The notes under the pieces were generated by a model. It was not told the origin of the DNA. It was given only the letters and a program-made list of their open reading frames with translations, and ran no database searches. Source: Alphaproteobacteria bacterium (GTDB lineage Bacteria > Pseudomonadota > Alphaproteobacteria > Ferrovibrionales > Ferrovibrionaceae). From it: a stretch of DNA of 64,000 nt. The stretch covers positions 21,052 through 85,051 of the forward strand of contig JAGXRD010000078.1 in assembly GCA_018336035.1 (NCBI GenBank), written 5' to 3'. Positions 44,472 through 53,942 of the stretch are shown here, in pieces; the first letter of the stretch is position 1, and each line of letters begins with the position of its first letter. Position numbers and translations under genes: made by a program.

Positions 44472-44953
44472 TCAACCCACTTGTTGCTGTTTTTGCACTC
44501 GTTGCAGCGGCGATCGCGCTCGTAGAACCAGAAAATGACACCCGCCGCAAACGGTCGGCCAAAAAGCGGAAAACTCGAGCAATGTCAGACAGGAAAACCA
44601 TCTTCGTAGCTTTCGCGATCGAAGACGAAAACCAGCGTAATTTCTTGAAGGGCCAAGCACTGAATGCCAAATCGCCGTTCGACTATGTCGATATGTCGGT
44701 AAAAGAGGCATATGTCTCGGACTGGAAAGATAAGGTCCGCACGCGCATTCGGCGCTCCGATGGCGTGGTAGCCCTGGTGAGCAAGAACTCACTGCAGTCC
44801 AGTGGACAGAAGTGGGAAATCCAGTGCGCTGTGGAAGAGAGAAAGCCGGTCCTTGGCGTGTGGGCTTATAGCGGCGATCGCACGGCCCTTGCCGGCATCC
44901 GTACTGTGGAATGGCGCTGGGACGCCATCCGAAATTTCATCGACGGTCTGTAA
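44468..44953 (+). CDS. Membrane-anchored TIR-like (DUF1863/ThsB-type) protein
   Basis: 161 aa. An N-terminal hydrophobic helix (about 5-19, 'LVAVFALVAAAIALV') and a basic linker are followed by a TIR-like domain from about residue 43 ('KTIFVAFAIEDENQRNFLKGQ'). The core is 'SDWKDKVRTRIRRSDGVVALVSKNSLQSSGQKWEIQCAVEERKPVLGVWAY'. Glu117 in 'KWEI' fits the catalytic Glu of NAD-consuming TIRs. An ATG at residue 39 would give a soluble form. In Thoeris, ThsB proteins of this fold make a cyclic-ADPR-type signal upon phage infection. Here the next gene is a caspase-like protease, so the signal would activate proteolysis. Confidence 0.78.
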   Translation: MINPLVAVFALVAAAIALVEPENDTRRKRSAKKRKTRAMSDRKTIFVAFAIEDENQRNFLKGQALNAKSPFDYVDMSVKEAYVSDWKDKVRTRIRRSDGVVALVSKNSLQSSGQKWEIQCAVEERKPVLGVWAYSGDRTALAGIRTVEWRWDAIRNFIDGL

Positions 44954-44956
44954 GTC

Positions 44957-45910
44957 ATGCGCAAGGCGCTCATCGTCGGCGTGGATTTTTACCAAAGTGT
45001 CTCGCCCCTCTATGGTTGCGTAGCCGACGCTCATGCGGTCAAGAGCGCGCTCGACCGGCATAGTGACGGCAGCGTGAATTTCCACACCCGCCTGATGGCA
45101 GCGACCGGCCCGGCCGATGCGATCGCACGGGCTGAACTCAAGAGCGCTGTCCGCGAACTATTTGAAGGTGATAGCGAAACGGCCCTGTTCTTCTTCGCCG
45201 GACATGGGCATGTCGAGGCGGCTGGCGGCTATCTCTGCGCATCTGACAGCAAAACGGGCGATGACGGGCTGTCGCTCATCGAACTTTTGGCGTTCGCGAA
45301 CAACTCGCGGGCACGCAACAAAGTTATCATCCTCGACAGCTGTCATTCCGGCATCGCCGGTTCTCCGCCGGGGCGCCGTGATCAGGCGGAGTTGACGGAA
45401 GGCATGACAATCCTGACTGCCTCGACTGCGGAGCAGTATGCCAGCGAAGAAAACGGAGCTGGCGTCTTTACCACGCTCCTGGTGGATGCCCTGAATGGCG
45501 CCGCCGCGAACCTGGTTGGCGACATTACGCCGGGCAGTGTCTATGCCCATATCGACCAATCTCTGGGACCATGGAAGCAGCGGCCGGTCTTTAAGACCAA
45601 TGTAAAGAATTTTGTGTCACTGAAGACGGTGCAGCCGCCCATTCCCCTGGATCAGCTACGGCGCCTGCCGGAGTTTTTCCCTCTGTCCGGTCACGAATTC
45701 CCGCTTGATCCGGCTTACGAACCAAAGGGGCCGAATCCTGATCCCACCAAAACCACCGCCTTCGCCATCCTGCAGCGATATAATCGGGTCAACTTAGTAG
45801 TCCCCATTGGCGCCCCGCATATGTATGACGCCGCTATGGAAAGCAAATCCTGCAAGTTGACAGTCCTCGGAGAGCATTACCGTCGTCTTGTGGCGGATGG
45901 GTTAATCTGA
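44957..45910 (+). CDS. Caspase-like protease (candidate Thoeris-type effector)
   Basis: 317 aa. The caspase/metacaspase p20 fold starts at '[30 protein letters not shown]'. The catalytic dyad is His83 (FFFAGHGH) and Cys129 (ILDSCHSG). From about 235 a separate C-terminal domain begins ('[78 protein letters not shown]'), a good candidate for the ligand-sensing part. It lies four bases after the TIR gene. Thoeris variants with TIR plus caspase-like effector have been reported recently (from memory). Assignment to that type is inference from gene order. Confidence 0.78.
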   Translation: MRKALIVGVDFYQSVSPLYGCVADAHAVKSALDRHSDGSVNFHTRLMAATGPADAIARAELKSAVRELFEGDSETALFFFAGHGHVEAAGGYLCASDSKTGDDGLSLIELLAFANNSRARNKVIILDSCHSGIAGSPPGRRDQAELTEGMTILTASTAEQYASEENGAGVFTTLLVDALNGAAANLVGDITPGSVYAHIDQSLGPWKQRPVFKTNVKNFVSLKTVQPPIPLDQLRRLPEFFPLSGHEFPLDPAYEPKGPNPDPTKTTAFAILQRYNRVNLVVPIGAPHMYDAAMESKSCKLTVLGEHYRRLVADGLI

Positions 45911-45963
45911 CGCAGTGCGGTGGAAACTTATTTGCCATCCACCCACGACTTTACAATGCGCGG

Positions 45964-48141
45964 TCAGACCGCCGCCAAAGTATCCTCGATAGCAGCTATG
46001 AGCACCTTCGGATCGATCGGCTTGGCGACATGCCCCTTCATGCCGGCTTTCAGATACATCTCGGCTTCATCGGGAAGCGCGCTGGCAGTCAAAGCAAGTA
46101 TGGGTATATCGCACTTCCTGCCCGGCAATGATCGAAGATGCGCAGCAGTCTGAAATCCGTCCAGACCGGGCATGTTGATGTCCATGAGTATCAGGTCAAA
46201 GTCTTCAGCAGCGACCTTGCCGATGGCTGCTTCCCCGCTAGAAACAGCCTCATATCGATGGCCAGCGGCCTTTAATATCTCACTGACAATCAGGCGGTTA
46301 GTCTGATTGTCGTCCACAATGAGGATCCGACCATTGGTCAGTGCTGCTCCTTTGGCGGGCGGCGGCTCCGCGACGGTACCAGCCGCCGTTCTCGCCGGCA
46401 GGGTGAACCAGAATCGGCTTCCCTTCCCGAGTTCGGATTCCGCGCCGACTTCGCCACCCATCAATTCGACGAGCTTCTTTGAAATCGCCAGGCCCAATCC
46501 GGTGCCGCCATAGCGCCGCCCTACTGTACTGTCGGCCTGCGTGAACTTTTCGAATAGATTGGCCATCGCCTCCGGAGCAATTCCGATTCCTGTGTCAGCA
46601 ACCGAGAAGGAGAGGGCGACGTCTTGATCCGAATGATGGATGGCTTCACAGGACACCACGATGCTGCCGGCGAGCGTAAATTTTACCGCATTACCTACGA
46701 GGTTCGTCAGAACTTGATTCAGACGATCAGGATCGAGCACCACCAGGTCTGGCACTCCATCGCCAATTTCGGTGATTACATTCAGGCCTTTTGTCCTAGC
46801 TGCCGGTGATGTCACCGCGATCGCGTCAGCGATAACATCCCGAACGTCAGTCGGCTCTGGACTCAGGCGAACGCCGCCAGCCTCGATTTTTGAAAAATGC
46901 AGAATGTCGTTGATAATTGTAAGCAGCGAATATGCGGCTTCACGGAGAGTTTGCGCATAGTCGATTTGCTTCGGATTGAGCTCGGTGAGTAGCAGAAGAT
47001 CTGCGAATCCGATTACGCCGTTCATCGGCGTGCGAATCTCATGGCTCATCGCCGCCAGGAATTCAGACTTTGCCCGATTTGCCTTTTGGGCCTCGGCATT
47101 TGCCAGATCGGATAGCCGCTTCGCTTCCACAAGTTCGATTTGCTGCTGTTCTATCCTCGAAAGAGTCCGGGCGAAGTAGAAAGTGCCGAACAGAATTATG
47201 CACGCTGCGAGGCTGGATAGAGTTACAAGCAAGACAAAGCTTTCACGCCAAGGCGCGAGTATCCTGTCCTGCTCGTAGCTAATTCCGGCAACTAATGGGA
47301 GATTCGGAACACGAGCGTAAGCCGCAATGTGACGTGTGCCGTCGAGGACAGCCACGGGGCGAAAAGTGCCCGAAGGTGCTCTTGGCAGATGGAGCCAGAA
47401 CATATCGCCCTGCGCCACAGAGCGGCCGATATAGTCCATTGTATTCGGCGAACGGATCAAGGTTGTCCCGTCATCAAGGAACACGGATACCAGGCCGCCA
47501 TGCCCAAGGTTGATTGCGTCGTAGACCCTGATGAAATACCCGAAGTTCAATTCCCCCATGACGATACCGGCAAAATTGCCTTGTTCGTCAAATATACCTC
47601 GCGAGACAGGTATCAGCCATTCTCCAGATACACGGGACTTAAAAGGACGCGAAATATGCAACCCCTTGATGGGGTCATCTCTGTGCACCCCAAAGGGTTC
47701 GCGTTCGGACATATCAATTGGAGTCGGGTTCGCTCTGAGAGAATTGAAGAGCAGCATCCCGCTGGCATCGACAAGGCTGATGCTGCGAAGCACTTCTGCA
47801 CCGTGAAGCAACGTCGCCATCGTGCGCCGCCCTTCCTCACGGGATACCTTGTTCGCGATGTGACCGCGCTGAACATCCGCAGCAGCCAGGAGAATACGAT
47901 CGATGACTTCGAATGATTGCGACAGGTGCTCAACAACAACGCCGTTGTATGCAGCCGCGCGCAATTCGGCTTCAGTCAACGCGCCTGCGTGCCGTGAGTA
48001 AAGGTCGGCGCTGAAAGCTGCAGCCAAGGCAATGGTAACACCTAGCCCGACAAACCAAACCAGCCGGCTGAGCGTGACACCAGACTTGTGCAGGAAAGAG
48101 CCCACCGCCGTGGTGTACTCCTCCGATGACGCACTATTCAT
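45964..48141 (-). CDS. Hybrid sensor histidine kinase with periplasmic Cache-like domain and receiver
   Basis: 725 aa. TM1 is at about 24-45 and a large periplasmic region at about 46-300 with Cache-type segments ('[15 protein letters not shown]', '[29 protein letters not shown]'), then TM2 at about 302-325. A coiled linker leads to HisKA with His367 ('[13 protein letters not shown]') and the HATPase_c domain ('[43 protein letters not shown]'). The C-terminal receiver has '[18 protein letters not shown]' and phospho-acceptor in '[14 protein letters not shown]'. No output regulator is encoded beside it. It is convergent with the caspase-like gene; a role in the island is unclear. Confidence 0.87.
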   Translation of the reverse strand: MNSASSEEYTTAVGSFLHKSGVTLSRLVWFVGLGVTIALAAAFSADLYSRHAGALTEAELRAAAYNGVVVEHLSQSFEVIDRILLAAADVQRGHIANKVSREEGRRTMATLLHGAEVLRSISLVDASGMLLFNSLRANPTPIDMSEREPFGVHRDDPIKGLHISRPFKSRVSGEWLIPVSRGIFDEQGNFAGIVMGELNFGYFIRVYDAINLGHGGLVSVFLDDGTTLIRSPNTMDYIGRSVAQGDMFWLHLPRAPSGTFRPVAVLDGTRHIAAYARVPNLPLVAGISYEQDRILAPWRESFVLLVTLSSLAACIILFGTFYFARTLSRIEQQQIELVEAKRLSDLANAEAQKANRAKSEFLAAMSHEIRTPMNGVIGFADLLLLTELNPKQIDYAQTLREAAYSLLTIINDILHFSKIEAGGVRLSPEPTDVRDVIADAIAVTSPAARTKGLNVITEIGDGVPDLVVLDPDRLNQVLTNLVGNAVKFTLAGSIVVSCEAIHHSDQDVALSFSVADTGIGIAPEAMANLFEKFTQADSTVGRRYGGTGLGLAISKKLVELMGGEVGAESELGKGSRFWFTLPARTAAGTVAEPPPAKGAALTNGRILIVDDNQTNRLIVSEILKAAGHRYEAVSSGEAAIGKVAAEDFDLILMDINMPGLDGFQTAAHLRSLPGRKCDIPILALTASALPDEAEMYLKAGMKGHVAKPIDPKVLIAAIEDTLAAV

Positions 48142-48340
48142 TAGAACCCCCGCATGGATTTCGCGATATACGATATCTCCAACGGAGCATGCTCTAGAAA
48201 TCTGGTAACCCCGCCCAATCCGTCAGAAAATACCCTCTAAAATGGCAACCTTCAGGCTCTGCTCGCCAGGTTGGCGCGCCGGCGGCTTCTTCACTTGCCC
48301 CACCCTGCTCGATGGCATTGCCCCCGGTCGACATCGATTC

Positions 48341-48931
48341 CTAGAGACGAATATCGCCACAAATGGTGATCTCGGCGATCGCGTCGAGCATGTTTCCCAC
48401 CTTTACTTGGGCCGCCATCCTCTGCATTGCCGCCATGCACCATGCATAGTACGCAGCATCTTGTGCCGCGTGGTGATTCGATGCCGGCGCCATCTTTTTA
48501 AGCGATGTTAGCTGCTCTTCAGACAAGCCGTTTCTGGAAGCAACAACTTCTAGAATCTCACCTACCGGCCCTCCCAGTTTGAACTGGCGCGCCTGACCTC
48601 CTTCCATGAACAACAGGTCAAGCCAGTGTCGATCTAGGCCATCCGGTCCGGTATCGAATACAACTGTCTTATCCTGCAGTCTCTGATTCAGAGCGTGGCA
48701 TACCTTAGTCGGAGCCACGCCGTCAGACCGCAGCCTGGATAAGGGGAGGCCATGAATAGCTTCCGCAATCGGATCCCAGACAAAGCCCGGCGTCAGCCAC
48801 TCATCAGCTGGTGCGATCAACATCCCATCCGCGCGAACGTGGCTTTGTTCTACCCAAGCCCAGCCCACCTCGACCGGGTATCCGTCGCGGAGAGCCGATG
48901 CTTCAAAGTCCATGAAAACAACCTGGTCCAT
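48341..48931 (-). CDS. DEDDh 3'-5' exonuclease-like protein, last gene of the Tn7-like operon
   Basis: 196 aa from the ATG at 48931, 20 bases after the tniB stop. The DnaQ-type fold has 'VVFMDFEASALRDGYPVEVGWAWVE' (DxE), 'TVVFDTGPDGLDRHWLDLLF' (second Asp) and 'NHHAAQDAAYYAWCMAA' (HxAxxD). It could trim DNA ends during transposition or be a defence cargo gene. The unbroken spacing argues for co-expression with the transposition genes. Confidence 0.7.
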   Translation of the reverse strand: MDQVVFMDFEASALRDGYPVEVGWAWVEQSHVRADGMLIAPADEWLTPGFVWDPIAEAIHGLPLSRLRSDGVAPTKVCHALNQRLQDKTVVFDTGPDGLDRHWLDLLFMEGGQARQFKLGGPVGEILEVVASRNGLSEEQLTSLKKMAPASNHHAAQDAAYYAWCMAAMQRMAAQVKVGNMLDAIAEITICGDIRL

Positions 48932-48951
48932 GCCGCCGCTACGGACAACGC

Positions 48952-49845
48952 CTAGCTTTCGATGCGCCGATCCTGCGGCCGCACCCACGGCGTGTCGATG
49001 ATCATTTGCTCATCGACCGCCTCGACACCTTTTGCATGCATGCCCTCAGCGGTCTGAACAGCTAGGCTCCAGATTTCGCCCGTCAGTCCATCGGTCATAT
49101 GAATAAAGCGCTCCCGGAATTTCCGGGACGTCACCGCTGGCAGTGGATTGACCTTCAAGTGAACGAATACTCGCCCCAGAAACTGGGCAAAATCCTTATC
49201 AGGTTCCCATTTCGGGAGTTTGAAGGGTACCAGGCGGCTACCGAGTTGCTGATCAGTCTGTATGGTGCTGAGAGCAAGACTCGTTCCGATGACCACTATC
49301 GGGACTCGAAGTTCATTGGAAAGATACTTAATCGTATTCAGGAAGTGGACCCGCTTATCGTGAGGGCCGGTCAGCGCATTGTGAATCTCATCAATAGCGA
49401 TCATGCGAATGCTGGTTTTCGAGAGTATGGCAACCGCGGCACTGAGCTTCTTCTCCCAATGCCAGGTCTCTTGGTGCGGGGCATTCAGGCTCCGCAAAGC
49501 ACCAGTAAGAAGGGCTCCGGTTGATGGATAGGGTGGGGACTGAAATATGAGGGTCGCGTTTCCACCCTCGAATGGATAATCGTCATCACCAGCCTGCTGG
49601 CGCTTTGAGAGCTGGTTCTGGAAATGACGCACGAGCGTGGTTTTTCCACTGTTTGAGTCGCCATAGAGAAGCATGCCGCCAGGTCGATGGCTGGCCGGCG
49701 CCTTAAGAAGATCGCCCAGCTTCTGTAGTCCAAAGTCAGCGCGCGGGTACGAAATCCAGCATGGCTTCCGTAGTTCATTGAAGTCTGCGGCAAGTAATGC
49801 CGCTCCGGTCCCGCATACAGGATCGATCACGTGTGGTTCAGTCAT
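48952..49845 (-). CDS. tniB: Transposition ATPase, TniB/TnsC type
   Basis: 297 aa. Walker A at about 62-70 (GDSNSGKTT), Walker B at about 149-153 ('MIAIDEIHNAL') and sensor 'VPIVVIGTSLAL'. The family is the AAA regulator that links target selector (TniQ) to transposase. Its ATG overlaps the tniA stop by four bases. Length is close to TniB of Tn5053-like elements, shorter than TnsC of canonical Tn7. Confidence 0.88.
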   Translation of the reverse strand: MTEPHVIDPVCGTGAALLAADFNELRKPCWISYPRADFGLQKLGDLLKAPASHRPGGMLLYGDSNSGKTTLVRHFQNQLSKRQQAGDDDYPFEGGNATLIFQSPPYPSTGALLTGALRSLNAPHQETWHWEKKLSAAVAILSKTSIRMIAIDEIHNALTGPHDKRVHFLNTIKYLSNELRVPIVVIGTSLALSTIQTDQQLGSRLVPFKLPKWEPDKDFAQFLGRVFVHLKVNPLPAVTSRKFRERFIHMTDGLTGEIWSLAVQTAEGMHAKGVEAVDEQMIIDTPWVRPQDRRIES

Positions 49846-51827
49846 AGGTCCTCTGCACGTGGCATTAAATCGTCGAGCGACAGATCGAGGTCGGTATCCT
49901 CGTTAACCTGAGGTGGGGACTTGTCGGTAGAACTAACATTGTTCACCACGAGGCGGGGCCGGACAGGAGCTTTGATCTTCTGCGACGCAGGAGCCGAAGC
50001 TGGCTTGCTGGCATACGCTTCCGAGCCGAGAGTTTTCTGGTTGCGGCGCTGCCTCTCGGCCTTTCGCCTTTCGCCCTTCGCCATTTTCGTTTTTTCTTCG
50101 GCGGCCTGCGACATGCGCTCCAGGTCACGGTGCGCATCCAATGTGTCCAATGTGCTGGCTACCCGTCCGCCGCGTTTCCGCTTGAGGCTGTGCGCCAGAC
50201 GATGATCCCATATGGAAATGGGCTTCATTTGCCGCGTTTCCTCTGGAATCCTATGATAGACGCCACTCTTTGGGTCCAGAAACCAGATGCATGTGACGTC
50301 ACGGGGATCTCGCCGTACCTTGAACTTTTTGCCCTTACGTCCTTCCTCAGCCCTGATCCAGGGCACGAGCGCTTCCGAAATGTAGGTAATATTCTCCCAG
50401 GTTATGCCGTCGCGCTGTACCGTCCGCTCCTCGAATGGCAGAAGGTCAAGAGCCACTCGCTCTGGGTCTTCGGCGCGATCCTGCAAGCCGACTCCAGGCG
50501 AGCCATCTGTTCCAAGTATGCCGGCCTCCCATTTCTCCAGCGGCGTGCATCCCAATTCTTCATGAAGGGTTTTGTGATAAATATTCACCACCCAATGCGC
50601 CACGACCTGCTCAAGCTCGTCGATGGTGAAAATCGCATTACCTTCAGAGTCGTAAGTAGCTCGTTCCCGCGGATTTGAGAACGTCGTTCCCGGCAAGTCG
50701 TGAAACACGCGATTGATCGTCCCGATAAGACGTTCAATATGGCCGCCGTAGTGTGGCTGTCGAAGCTTGCGCCATAGCGGCCAGCACCCGTACTGCTGGA
50801 GATTGGCCTTATACACCTCGCTGCGGAAGTCCGGGCCGTTATCGGCATGCAGATTGCGCATAAAACCCCACACCGGCCATTCGCCTTTAACTTCGACGTC
50901 GAGGAGGAAGTTCTCTTTGGGCAGGACGGCGTTCCGAATGCACATACACGTCGAGAATGCGCTGGGGGCTTCAATCGTGATGTAAATGCCAACAATCATT
51001 CGGCTGTAAACATCGATTGCAACCGTCAACCACACTTTCCCGATCGGAAGGCGATCTCGATCACTTACGGCTTGGATATCGAGGAGCGTGTGGTCGATTT
51101 GCACATAGGCGAGCGGGTAATCGGCCCCTGGATAGTGACCCTTGATCTGCTCGTACATGTCCCTAGCTGCCTTGGGACCGAAGCGACTGGCCACCACTTC
51201 CTTTGGCGGTAGCTCCTTTATCCGACGCCGCACTGTACTCATGTGTGGAATCCGTACGCCCACGTCCCTGCATTGCTGAGCAATGGTTTTGAAAATCGCA
51301 TCGATAGATGGTCTGCGGTCTGTCATGTACTTCTTCAGAGCATCTTCGATGATCTCTTCAGACGTGGTATCAATCCGACGCTTGTGGCGCTTTCGCCTTT
51401 TGGGCGCCAAGTCCGTGAGCAAACTTCTTGCGGTATAAGTGGAAACCCAGCGGTATAGGGTCCTGACGCTGTGCCCGCTCTTCCGGCTTATCTCGGTGTA
51501 GAGGGCTTTAAAAGCTTCCTCTTTGACAGGTTTGTCGAGCAACGCAACAATAGGCGCGATAGCCTCTAAACGCTCACGGGCGATTTCAATATCGTGGGGG
51601 TGAAGGATATCTATGGATACCTCTGCACCTTGATCGCCGGGAGACACGTCCTCCCAGAGATTTTCGATATCCGTTTGGACGGTTTGGCCGCCATCCATAA
51701 ATACAACTCGGACAGACTTGGTCCCTGCTGTGCCGATGATCGTGCACCGCCGGCCGTGAAGGTAGCCGTGAGTTCCTTTTTTGAAGGTCGAAAGCTTCTT
51801 CACCTGGACCACTCCGTCTGAGCCCAT
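49842..51827 (-). CDS. tniA: DDE transposase, TniA/TnsB type
   Basis: 661 aa. N-terminal DNA-binding HTH domains ('SGHSVRTLYRWVSTYTARSLLTDLAPKRRKRHKRR') precede the rve catalytic core with Asp245 ('VQIDHTLLDI'), Asp329 ('LHADNGPDFRSEVY') and Glu365 ('HYGGHIERLIGTINR'). A Mu-transposase-like beta barrel follows, then a basic Lys/Arg-rich tail for TniB contact. It cuts the 3' ends and joins them to target. Its start overlaps the tnsA stop by 28 bases. Confidence 0.92.
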   Translation of the reverse strand: MGSDGVVQVKKLSTFKKGTHGYLHGRRCTIIGTAGTKSVRVVFMDGGQTVQTDIENLWEDVSPGDQGAEVSIDILHPHDIEIARERLEAIAPIVALLDKPVKEEAFKALYTEISRKSGHSVRTLYRWVSTYTARSLLTDLAPKRRKRHKRRIDTTSEEIIEDALKKYMTDRRPSIDAIFKTIAQQCRDVGVRIPHMSTVRRRIKELPPKEVVASRFGPKAARDMYEQIKGHYPGADYPLAYVQIDHTLLDIQAVSDRDRLPIGKVWLTVAIDVYSRMIVGIYITIEAPSAFSTCMCIRNAVLPKENFLLDVEVKGEWPVWGFMRNLHADNGPDFRSEVYKANLQQYGCWPLWRKLRQPHYGGHIERLIGTINRVFHDLPGTTFSNPRERATYDSEGNAIFTIDELEQVVAHWVVNIYHKTLHEELGCTPLEKWEAGILGTDGSPGVGLQDRAEDPERVALDLLPFEERTVQRDGITWENITYISEALVPWIRAEEGRKGKKFKVRRDPRDVTCIWFLDPKSGVYHRIPEETRQMKPISIWDHRLAHSLKRKRGGRVASTLDTLDAHRDLERMSQAAEEKTKMAKGERRKAERQRRNQKTLGSEAYASKPASAPASQKIKAPVRPRLVVNNVSSTDKSPPQVNEDTDLDLSLDDLMPRAEDL

Positions 51828-52444
51828 ACGACTGAATTCTGATTCAATGGGACATTCAGATCGGCACCCAATTTACCGGTGGCTAGTAGATGCCACACTT
51901 GCGGTATCGCGCTGAATCTCTCCGCGGCCTCGCGAATGGCGTTCGCAATAAGGTTATTTACGGCTATAGGGCCGGCATCTGCAGCACTTTGTAGGCGTGC
52001 ACACAGGTCTGGCTTTGGCTTGAGCGTCCTGTAATGGATCAGAAAATGAGCATTGGGCAGGACGGGGAGCTTAATATCGATTTCTGACTTGATGACAAAG
52101 ATCCAACCTCTTTCAGAAGCGTATTCTGCTGCTGCTGCGAAGCGCGCCCGAAATGTTTCCTTCTCTTCGAGCAGCACTTCAGCTGGCTTAACCTCCACAA
52201 GTTTATTTATCCCCTGGCCGAAATCGACCAGGAAGTCCGGCGTGTAATGACTCTTCCGACCGCTATCCATCACATAGGGAATCTTGACCGGTTGCTCTTC
52301 GATCTGGGCGACCGGATGCTGGAAGCGGGTGAGAACCAGATAATCCCGCTCTAGGAGAGACTCAAAGTCGATAAAATTGCCATCAGCGCCCGTTACGGCG
52401 CCGGTAACACTTCGCGGGTTCGCTCCAATGCGGCGGACAGGCAT
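51800..52444 (-). CDS. tnsA: TnsA-like endonuclease
   Basis: 214 aa. The N-terminal 'FESLLERDYLVLTRFQHPVAQIEEQPVKIPY' is the TnsA start. Asp70 ('HYTPDFLVDF') and Glu84-x-Lys86 ('LVEVKPAEV') form the restriction-enzyme-type active site. The C-terminal part is helical. TnsA cleaves the 5' ends so that the element moves by cut-and-paste, which distinguishes it from Tn5053/Tn402-type tni modules that lack it. It lies six bases after the tniQ stop. Confidence 0.85.
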   Translation of the reverse strand: MPVRRIGANPRSVTGAVTGADGNFIDFESLLERDYLVLTRFQHPVAQIEEQPVKIPYVMDSGRKSHYTPDFLVDFGQGINKLVEVKPAEVLLEEKETFRARFAAAAEYASERGWIFVIKSEIDIKLPVLPNAHFLIHYRTLKPKPDLCARLQSAADAGPIAVNNLIANAIREAAERFSAIPQVWHLLATGKLGADLNVPLNQNSVVWAQTEWSR

Positions 52445-52449
52445 CGCCG

Positions 52450-53751
52450 TTACCTCTTCGAATGAGTCTTCAGAGCAGTCTGCAACGCAAGATCAACCCA
52501 CGAGCCGACGTTTTCCCCGGCTTTGTGCGCAGCCTTCTTTACAGCCGCCCTGGTCGCCGGAGAAACCCCGTCGAGCTTCCAGTATCTGTGCGTTCCATAG
52601 GCTTTGTGAGGCTTCACAGGCGCGGCAAGCTTACGTGCTGCGTGAAACTTGACGCCCAATACACCCTTCAAAGCTTCATAGGTTGGAGCCTGCCCACTGG
52701 ACGAGAGGTACCTGGAGGCAGTGTCGACTTCTTCAGCTCCGACATGATGCATCTGCCGAACCAGATGCTGCGACACAGCGTCCGCATACACAAACGGCAC
52801 AACGGCTGGCTCCTTGACCAGCAGCCAACGGTGCAGTCCCACGGCGTCGCATGCAGCGACAAAACGGTTGGGCCAGTCTTGAGCTAATTGCCAGGCGAGC
52901 CCGACTAGCTGGTGGCGTATTCGCGCCGGATGCCTGTCTATCTCTCGAATTCGCGGGATAGCCTCCGCTCTGACGTTATCCGCGTTGGACATTAATAGTC
53001 TGCGCAGAGGCAGCGCATGGCGACCAGAAGATACCAACCTGTAAAGCAGAGCAAACAGCCGGAAGAACAGCACTGGGTGTACTGGCCCATAATTGCCCAT
53101 CGGCTGCCAGTCGCCGTCGGCGATTTTCAGAAGCCTGACCTGGGCCGTCAACTCGCGCTCTGGGACTTTTGGCGCGGCAATCGACCGTAGATCGAAGCTA
53201 CAGAAGCCACACAGCGCCAAAGAGGCGCCTGTGATGACGTTTGATGGGTGAAGTGGGTGCGCGCAACCGGGGCAGCGATCTACCAACATCTGCCGATGCT
53301 CGGTGCATACGCAATAAAAGCTGAGGCGCCAACTGGTGCGGAAATATGGCTCAGCGTCTTGAGCCAGGCAGGACGGACACACCTGTTGGCCGAATGAGCT
53401 TCTTGCATAAGCACGGCCGGCCGGCGGAAGCCAAGGGATTGGTGTCTTGCCATCGTCGGTGCCATAGACCGACCCGCGCCAGCGCCGGATGGTCCTGGTC
53501 TCTAATTCCGCTGCCGCCACCCCCGCATTACGGGACAAATTGTAAAGCAGCTCGTCACAGGCATGCCTGTCCAGATCGACCCCACCGATGCGCGCACCAG
53601 GTAAGGCAATGCGATAGAGTTCAGATGGCGTAGCACCATGCGCCCATGCGATGCGAGCAAACCAAGAAGAAAAACTCTCATCGGTCAAAAGCGAGATGCC
53701 GACGGGCCATGTCCGCGGCAGGTACATCCCGGATCCTTTCGGATCGCTCAC
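52450..53751 (-). CDS. tniQ: Target-selection protein, TniQ/TnsD type
   Basis: 433 aa, first gene of the transposition operon. The TniQ N-terminal domain ('PVGISLLTDESFSSWFARIAWAHGATPSELYR') is followed by zinc-knuckle motifs: CPSC at 125-128, C147/C149/H152, C160/C163 and C181/C184. The C-terminal 240 residues are helical and basic ('TYEALKGVLGVKFHAARKL'), as in TnsD-like proteins that read a specific chromosomal site. With no CRISPR effector present and tRNA-Ser at the element's edge, it probably recognises the tRNA gene. Confidence 0.88.
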   Translation of the reverse strand: MSDPKGSGMYLPRTWPVGISLLTDESFSSWFARIAWAHGATPSELYRIALPGARIGGVDLDRHACDELLYNLSRNAGVAAAELETRTIRRWRGSVYGTDDGKTPIPWLPPAGRAYARSSFGQQVCPSCLAQDAEPYFRTSWRLSFYCVCTEHRQMLVDRCPGCAHPLHPSNVITGASLALCGFCSFDLRSIAAPKVPERELTAQVRLLKIADGDWQPMGNYGPVHPVLFFRLFALLYRLVSSGRHALPLRRLLMSNADNVRAEAIPRIREIDRHPARIRHQLVGLAWQLAQDWPNRFVAACDAVGLHRWLLVKEPAVVPFVYADAVSQHLVRQMHHVGAEEVDTASRYLSSSGQAPTYEALKGVLGVKFHAARKLAAPVKPHKAYGTHRYWKLDGVSPATRAAVKKAAHKAGENVGSWVDLALQTALKTHSKR

Positions 53752-53842
53752 TGGCAGCCAAAATTTCTGCCTGCGATTCGGGGGGATTTTATCACGTCAC
53801 GCGACAATCCGTAGTTCGAAACGCGGCAGCGATTCTCACCGA

Positions 53843-53891
53843 TTGTCAGAATGTCTGGCTGGATTTGTCAACTTCTCTGCGAAATTGCCAA
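53843..53891. repeat. Spaced terminal repeats (candidate transposase-binding sites), tniQ-side end
   Basis: TTGTCAG (53843), TTGTCAA (53865) and TTGCCAA (53885) are in the same orientation and spaced 22 and 20 bases, the spacing expected of TnsB/TniA sites. They lie between the tniQ start and the tRNA gene. Their reverse complements read TTGGCAA, TTGACAA, CTGACAA from the outside inward. An inverted relative, GACAATCC, lies near 53803. Confidence 0.55.
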
Positions 53892-53942
53892 CTAACCTGG
53901 TAGTCGACACGCGGAGAACACGTTCTCTGACGGGTGACTAGG

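Larger units (their letters stand above)
48341..53920 (-). mobile_element. Tn7-like transposition module abutting tRNA-Ser(GGA)
   Basis: Five same-strand genes with overlaps of 4-28 bases or gaps of 6-20: tniQ, tnsA, tniA, tniB, exonuclease. The end on the tniQ side carries spaced repeats (53843-53891) and lies about 23-35 bp from the 3' end of tRNA-Ser. A terminal ...ACA at 53918-53920 or at 53907-53909 could be the outer end. The far end was not located; the defence-type genes between about 35 and 48 kb are likely cargo, so the whole element may span up to about 19 kb. Confidence 0.75.

Noticed and set aside
48341..53751. CRISPR-associated transposon (CAST) interpretation
   Set aside because: No Cas genes and no CRISPR-like repeat array are seen in the window; the long TniQ fits direct site recognition.
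53914..53927. GAGAAC-AC-GTTCTC read as a LexA box
   Set aside because: Arms are inverted with a 2-base gap, not GAACN7GAAC; more likely a tRNA terminator remnant or transposon junction.
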